Source: Luteolibacter sp. Y139
GTDB lineage: Bacteria; Verrucomicrobiota; Verrucomicrobiia; Verrucomicrobiales; Akkermansiaceae
Reading direction: 5' to 3'
Length of the DNA stretch: 64,000 bases
Assembly (NCBI RefSeq): GCF_038066715.1
Contig: NZ_JBBUKT010000003.1
Coordinates: 620,001-684,000, forward strand
Shown here one piece after another: positions 57,044 to 64,000 of the stretch. The notes beneath the pieces were generated by a model. That model made no database searches, was not told where the DNA came from, and saw only the letters and a list, made by a program, of their open reading frames with translations. Each line of letters starts with the position of its first letter. Position 1 is the stretch's first letter. The translations under genes were made by a program, and so were the position numbers.

Positions 57044-57218
57044 GTACAAGAGTAGGCCGCCAAGGTCCCACCCCTGGCGGCCTGAATCATTTTCCCTGCC
57101 CACACCCATGGACTAAGGAAGCTGACGTTTATTGCTGTTCACCCTTACATGAAAACTCACGCAGCGCGCGGTCTTCATAGTCATAGACCCTTCAGTTTTT
57201 CAGACGTTCAAAGATTCT
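57044..57218. repeat. Intergenic repeat family, copy 3
   Basis: Same orientation as copies 1 and 2, with a slightly longer 175-base form and more differences (for example CCTGAATCATTTTCCC and AAGGAAGCTGACGTTTATT where copies 1 and 2 read otherwise). The hairpin GGCCGCCA / TGGCGGCC is kept and flanked as before. Copies 2 and 3 flank the metalloprotease gene as direct repeats. Confidence 0.88.
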
Positions 57219-57353
57219 GAGGAAAATTTTGCGGAGGGATTTTTTCCCCGAACCGGGCGTTGGGCCGGTGGCAAAAACAACTTCCCAGTAGTAAAAGAGG
57301 CGTCCGGCTCCGTCTTGACCTTGAAGGCCGGGTTGAACATATCAGTGGCAGTC

Positions 57354-58685
57354 ATGAAGTCGCACCTCCCACGCGCGCTCGCCATCCTGCTCACCCTATC
57401 CGCCGCTTTTGCCCAGGAAGGGCGGAAGTTCGACAAGCTGCTGGACTACGAGGACGTGATCATCCGCAAGGTCGAGCCGGATGGCATCCGCATCATGCAC
57501 AAGGGCGGGATCGCCAAGATTCCCTTCGAGCGCCTGCCCCCCGAACTGGTGGCGGAGCTGGGCCTGAACGCCGAGGACGCGGAGCTTCACCGCAAGAACA
57601 CCACGGTCGCGGAGAACGAGGCCGCGAATCGTGAGAAAGGCGCGGATTTCCTCAAGTCCCGCGCTACCAAGCTCGTCGGCATCATTCTCCAAGTGAAGGA
57701 AGGCGGCATCCTGCTCTCCCCCGCTGGCTTCACCACCGGCAAGACCAAGGAGATCAAGGTCCCCTACACCGTGCAGGAAGACGGCCCAACCACCCTCCAG
57801 CCGAACCGCAAGCCGAAGATCGTAAAGGGCTTCACCACCAAAACCGTCCCGGAGGTCATCACCGTCGAGGTCGCGTGGCTTTCCTGCGATACCAAGCCCT
57901 ACATCGACGGGATGAAATTTGAGAAGGATGTCTACGTGGTGGGCAAATACACTTACGTCGGCACGGACGGAGCCGAGCGGACCGTCCCGTCATTCACCAC
58001 GGATTCCACCGCGTTGCTCACCGCCGGCGGCCACGGTGATGCGGCAGAGGCTGCGAAGAAGCCGGTGGGCATCGCGACCGGCACTGGCTTTTTCATCACG
58101 GCCAGCGGTCACATGCTGACCAACAACCACGTCGTCGCCAACCGCACCAAGATCGAGGTGGAAGTCGGTGGCAAGTTCGTGCCTGCCAAGGTGCTGAAGT
58201 TCGATGCCACCAACGACGTCGCCCTGCTGAAGGTGGAAGCCGAAAACACCAAGTGGCTGCCGCTGGGTGAAGAGAAAGGCATCGGCCTCGCCAAGCCGGT
58301 CTTCACCGTGGGCTTCCCCCAGGTGACGGTGCAGGGCAGCTCGGCGAAGTTCACCGAAGGCAGCGTCAGCTCGCTCTCCGGTGCGAATGATGATGGCCGC
58401 TACTTCCAGATCAGTGTTCCGATCCAGCCCGGCAACTCCGGCAGCCCGCTCGTCGATGGCACTGGCAAGGTCGTCGGCATCGTCTCCGCTACCCTCGGCA
58501 GCGGCGTCTCCTCGCGCGGCCTGGAGATCAATCAGAACGTGAACTACGCGCTGAAGATCGGCTACGCGAAATCGATGCTCGGCTCGGCCTTCACCCCGCC
58601 TGCACCACTTGCGAATCCACCGAAGACCCGAGAGGCATTGGTCCAAGCCACGGCCGATGCCGTGGCCTTGATCAAGGCGCAGTGA
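57354..58685 (+). CDS. Exported trypsin-like serine protease (S1C/DegP-type) with N-terminal SHD1-like module
   Basis: 443 residues, signal peptide about 1-20. Residues about 26-75 have the small beta module seen on other exported proteins here (EDVIIRKVEPDGIRIMHKGG, IPFERLPPELVAELG). The protease domain (about 235-400) carries His259 in LTNNHVVAN, Asp288 in TNDVALLKV and Ser362 in GNSGSPLVD, so the triad is complete. No PDZ domain follows. It may act as a periplasmic quality-control protease. ATG 57354 gives the signal peptide. Confidence 0.87.
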   Translation: MKSHLPRALAILLTLSAAFAQEGRKFDKLLDYEDVIIRKVEPDGIRIMHKGGIAKIPFERLPPELVAELGLNAEDAELHRKNTTVAENEAANREKGADFLKSRATKLVGIILQVKEGGILLSPAGFTTGKTKEIKVPYTVQEDGPTTLQPNRKPKIVKGFTTKTVPEVITVEVAWLSCDTKPYIDGMKFEKDVYVVGKYTYVGTDGAERTVPSFTTDSTALLTAGGHGDAAEAAKKPVGIATGTGFFITASGHMLTNNHVVANRTKIEVEVGGKFVPAKVLKFDATNDVALLKVEAENTKWLPLGEEKGIGLAKPVFTVGFPQVTVQGSSAKFTEGSVSSLSGANDDGRYFQISVPIQPGNSGSPLVDGTGKVVGIVSATLGSGVSSRGLEINQNVNYALKIGYAKSMLGSAFTPPAPLANPPKTREALVQATADAVALIKAQ

Positions 58686-58691
58686 ACGATG

Positions 58692-60116
58692 CTAGTTCGA
58701 CGGTGGCTTCGACACGGTTACGGTAACCTTCACCTCCTTGCCATCTGGCGCAGTGCCGCTGCCGATGACCTGGGGCTTGTCCTTTGTGAGCGTCGTGTTT
58801 GCTTCCAGCTTCCCGATCTTCACGTCTCCCGAGACGACATCGATCGCGTAGCCGAGATCGAAGATGACTCCGTCGCCTCCTTCGGTGGCTTCGCTGCGGA
58901 AGAGCAGCTGGTTTCCCGGATCACTGCTGGACCTTCGTATCTCAGCCCGCTCGCCCGACCGGGATGCCAAGCCCCAGCCGCCCGACTCCGGATTGGTTTC
59001 TATCCAGATCGGCGGTACCAATTCGCCGTCGAGAACGCTGGCAAACAAATACTCTGCGAGGTCCTGAGTCACTTGATCGGCCAAGACGAACGCCGTTCCC
59101 GTCAACGGATCAATGCACGCACAATCACGCTCATTTCGAAAGGCAACGCCTCGCTCTTCCAACACCGGCCTGATGTTGAGCAAGGGCATCCGGGTCCATT
59201 CCGCAAGTTCCGGCCCAGTGACGTCAGGCCCCGGCCGCGAACGAGCCTCTGCCAGAAAATGGGAAGCGGAACCCTTGGCCATCGGATAGATTCCGAGCCA
59301 GCGGTTCGCATCCAATTGCTTTCGCAGTGGTTTTCCGCGCACACCAGAATTCGACCAAGCCCTCAGACCATCGGGCGTTTCCACCCAACAGAATTCTTTC
59401 GAGGGAGTGCCATCCATCAGCTCCTCCTCAGTAGAGACCACAAGTTCCCAACGCTGGTCTTTCGTGCCTTGGCAAGCGATCTGACAGGGACTTCCGTTCC
59501 CAAGCGTGACGGCAGTCTTTACTTCCCAAGTCCAGTGACTGTCTTCCGCAGGCCAGCTCACGAAAAACTGGGTGTCACAGGCATTTCCGTCACTGGAAGA
59601 GGTGGTTTCCACTTCCGCTAGAAGCTCATTCATTTCCAGCGAGGCTTTTTCTCCACTGCGCGAGATGAGCGACAGAGAACGCGGCTTTCCAGTTCCCTTT
59701 ACTTCGATGCGGGTGCGAATCACTTTGGGCAGCTCGTCGCATCTCAGCACCTGTTCGGCGACAAGCACATCGTGCCACGAGCCGCGGGCGACGATCATGC
59801 CCGAGCGCGAGTTCCACACGATCCAGTCCCCTTTCCAATCGATTTTCACTTCACCGGGTGCTGGACCGTTGGAGAGATCGCTTTCTCCAACACCGGCGAA
59901 ATCCAGAACGTTCCAATAGATACATTTCGAAAGGTCCCAAATCTTGTCCCCCGGTTGGAAGAACGCGGAATCACCCGGTGGCTTTGCGAGAGGCGGAGCA
60001 TCCGCGTATGACGGGGCGACTCGTTCCACCGGGATCTTCCATGCGGCGGTGATGGAGGCTCGCGCGATTCCAGCCGCGGCGCAAAAGAGAATCATCAAGA
60101 CGCGGAGCCATGACAT
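58692..60116 (-). CDS. Exported protein of unknown family
   Basis: 474 residues, signal peptide about 1-20 (MSWLRVLMILFCAAAGIARA, then ITAAW). No recognised domain. The mature part is beta-rich with several Trp (DWIVWNSRSGMIVARGSW, HWTWEVKTAV) and charged helices in the middle. Base composition looks slightly AT-richer than neighbours. It lies downstream of acnA on the same strand, behind a terminator. ATG 60116 gives the signal peptide; a frame to 60197 overlaps the terminator. Confidence 0.6.
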   Translation of the reverse strand: MSWLRVLMILFCAAAGIARASITAAWKIPVERVAPSYADAPPLAKPPGDSAFFQPGDKIWDLSKCIYWNVLDFAGVGESDLSNGPAPGEVKIDWKGDWIVWNSRSGMIVARGSWHDVLVAEQVLRCDELPKVIRTRIEVKGTGKPRSLSLISRSGEKASLEMNELLAEVETTSSSDGNACDTQFFVSWPAEDSHWTWEVKTAVTLGNGSPCQIACQGTKDQRWELVVSTEEELMDGTPSKEFCWVETPDGLRAWSNSGVRGKPLRKQLDANRWLGIYPMAKGSASHFLAEARSRPGPDVTGPELAEWTRMPLLNIRPVLEERGVAFRNERDCACIDPLTGTAFVLADQVTQDLAEYLFASVLDGELVPPIWIETNPESGGWGLASRSGERAEIRRSSSDPGNQLLFRSEATEGGDGVIFDLGYAIDVVSGDVKIGKLEANTTLTKDKPQVIGSGTAPDGKEVKVTVTVSKPPSN

Positions 60117-60154
60117 GTCATGAAGCTGAGCAACCGCGGGGAAGAACGCAAGAA

Positions 60155-60178
60155 GCCGCTTCCGTTGCCGGAAGCGGC
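60155..60178 (-). terminator. Terminator after acnA
   Basis: Perfect ten-base arms GCCGCTTCCG / CGGAAGCGGC around TTGC, 45-65 bases past the acnA stop. The minus-strand bases after it are TTCTTGCG, a weak U tract. Confidence 0.8.
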
Positions 60179-60221
60179 CTCGAAACCTCGGCAACATGAG
60201 TGTCGCCGCTCCTCACGAGCC

Positions 60222-63080
<2,859 letters not shown>

Positions 63081-63211
63081 GGGAAGCTACCTATACAACA
63101 GCGGTATGAAACTTCCAGAGGCATCCTGCAGCCCGGTCAGCCGCGGCGGGAGAACAGCCAAAAATCACTCTCGAGCGCCCTCAAAGTCAGGCTACCTCGG
63201 ACTGTTGGACT

Positions 63212-63760
63212 TCAGCCCATTGATCCTTTGATCATCTCATACTCGACTGGCCACATCGCGTCCAAATTGAGAGCAGCGGGATCGATGCGAGCAAGAGCGA
63301 GACCGAAATCAAAAGCGAAGTCGGACTGAATCGCTTCAGCCATCAAGCAGAGACTTTCTGCAAACTGAAGTACCGATGAATTGATAAAGACTCTCTTCAT
63401 ATTCGAATCGTGATTCAGGTAGATGACACTGCCGTCACTCTCGTCTATGCAGACAAAATCACCCGAACCATTGCTTCCCAAAAGCCTGTAGCGGTCAAAC
63501 TCGCGATCCAGAAATGAGGACGCGGAGGATAATTTCTTTAGGACTTTATCTGGGCCATCCCCAAACGAAAGGAACGGAGCCGCCTCCTCCGGGAGGCCAA
63601 CTTCTCGCAGAAGAGCTTTTGATGCCTCGTCAATTTTCAACTCCTCTATTCGTTCTCGGGGGAAGTCGCGAAACCGCCCCAAATCGAGATCAACACCTTC
63701 AGGTGCTGGCTCCTGAGCCTTCTGAAATCGTGTTTTGAACTCTCGCGGCGTCATGTTCAT
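63212..63760 (-). CDS. SUKH-family (SUKH-4-like) immunity protein
   Basis: 182 residues, no signal peptide. The pattern matches SMI1/KNR4-type SUKH-4 proteins: GLPEEAAPFLSFGDGP at the first strand, YRLLGSNGSGDFVCIDESDGSVIYLNHD (core LLGSNGSGDFVCID) and VFINSSVLQFAESLCL, then the helical end. Such proteins are usually antidotes to contact-dependent or polymorphic toxins. No toxin or secretion gene is adjacent, so it looks like an orphan. Sequence is visibly AT-richer than the genes around it, a sign of transfer. Confidence 0.78.
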   Translation of the reverse strand: MNMTPREFKTRFQKAQEPAPEGVDLDLGRFRDFPRERIEELKIDEASKALLREVGLPEEAAPFLSFGDGPDKVLKKLSSASSFLDREFDRYRLLGSNGSGDFVCIDESDGSVIYLNHDSNMKRVFINSSVLQFAESLCLMAEAIQSDFAFDFGLALARIDPAALNLDAMWPVEYEMIKGSMG

Positions 63761-63774
63761 TTCCCAATAGAAGC

Positions 63775-63805
63775 GGCTCTTGGGCCTCGAAGACCCAAGA
63801 GCCGA
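63775..63805 (-). terminator. Terminator-like hairpin after the acnB-like gene
   Basis: Perfect 11-base arms CGGCTCTTGGG / CCCAAGAGCCG with a nine-base loop, 38-68 bases past the stop at 63843. The bases after it on the minus strand (CTTCTATTGGG) are only weakly T-rich. Confidence 0.75.
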
Positions 63806-63842
63806 TAAAGCGGGGCGGGCTGATGACCCGCAGTCCGTTACG

Positions 63843-64000
63843 TTAGGAGGCGGCCACCAACTCCTTCACCGGTGGGGCGAAGGTGGTGAGGTCGATGCCT
63901 TCGACGGCGGTCTTGTATTCATTCAAGCTCGGCGTGCGGCCGAGGATGGCGGAAAGGACGACGACGGGCGTAGAGGAGAGGAGGGACTCGCCCTTCTTCC
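63843..64000 (-). CDS. Probable aconitase B (AcnB) C-terminal end, gene cut off by the window
   Basis: The last 51 codons of a minus-strand gene, running off the right edge. The end reads SAILGRTPSLNEYKTAVEG, then a short hydrophobic tail with ELVAAS at the stop. This fits the C-terminal end of AcnB (in E. coli: AALIGKLPTPEEYQTYV), the bifunctional aconitase/2-methylisocitrate dehydratase, but the match is short and other proteins cannot be excluded. Confidence 0.5.
   Translation of the reverse strand, partial: KKGESLLSSTPVVVLSAILGRTPSLNEYKTAVEGIDLTTFAPPVKELVAAS

Overview
The window is GC-rich (roughly low-60s percent by eye), has no rRNA or tRNA that I could see, and reads as a chromosome segment of a Verrucomicrobiota bacterium, most likely a Luteolibacter- or Haloferula-like member of the Verrucomicrobiales. 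This is inferred from the gene families (GH127 glycosidase, Cys-type sulfatase, CotH/lamin-tail giant protein, sigma factors fused to membrane domains, small SHD1-like modules on exported hydrolases) and not from a marker gene. Many starts are GTG or TTG and many lack a clear Shine-Dalgarno sequence.

Layout. 1-91 holds nothing I can assign. 92-7239: exported enzymes, a VOC protein, then a sigma factor fused to a membrane anchor and helical repeats, with a related membrane protein behind it. 7275-15935: M3 peptidase and guanylate kinase, sulfatase, NUDIX, LprI-like, R2K ATP-grasp, SnoaL-like, GH127, and a possible orphan antitoxin. 16017-26419: MgtE with an overlapping mini-kinase, small-molecule binding and hydrolase genes, PhzF-like isomerase, PII protein GlnB, acyltransferase, threonine dehydrogenase. 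26516-33956: a 1331-residue CotH/lamin-tail protein, TilS, rhodanese and membrane proteins.

33965-46582 is a nitrogen-scavenging region. On the minus strand urtB-urtC-urtD-urtE, a His-rich small membrane protein, and ureA-ureB-ureC form one tightly spaced operon for urea uptake and hydrolysis. Nearby are XdhC, uricase, OHCU decarboxylase and a LysR regulator, i.e. parts of purine-to-urea catabolism. GlnB has a perfect-consensus sigma-54 promoter and urtB a near-perfect one, which ties the region to nitrogen control. urtA and the urease maturation genes ureDEFG are not in the window.

46727-58685 carries two giant exported proteins (1680 and about 1513 residues: RCC1/Ig repeats; metzincin/PKD/Asp-box repeats) and a trypsin-like protease. 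Three direct copies of a ~170-bp intergenic repeat lie among them, two flanking the metalloprotease gene. 58692-64000 has an unknown exported protein, acnA, a SUKH-like orphan immunity gene with AT-richer sequence, and the C-terminus of a probable acnB.

The strongest leads for something undescribed are the membrane-fused sigma factor with its companion, the 170-bp repeat family, the shared C-terminal module on three giant exported proteins, the mini-kinase overlapping mgtE, the alpha-glucan phosphorylase lacking its PLP lysine, and the His-rich protein inside the urea operon.
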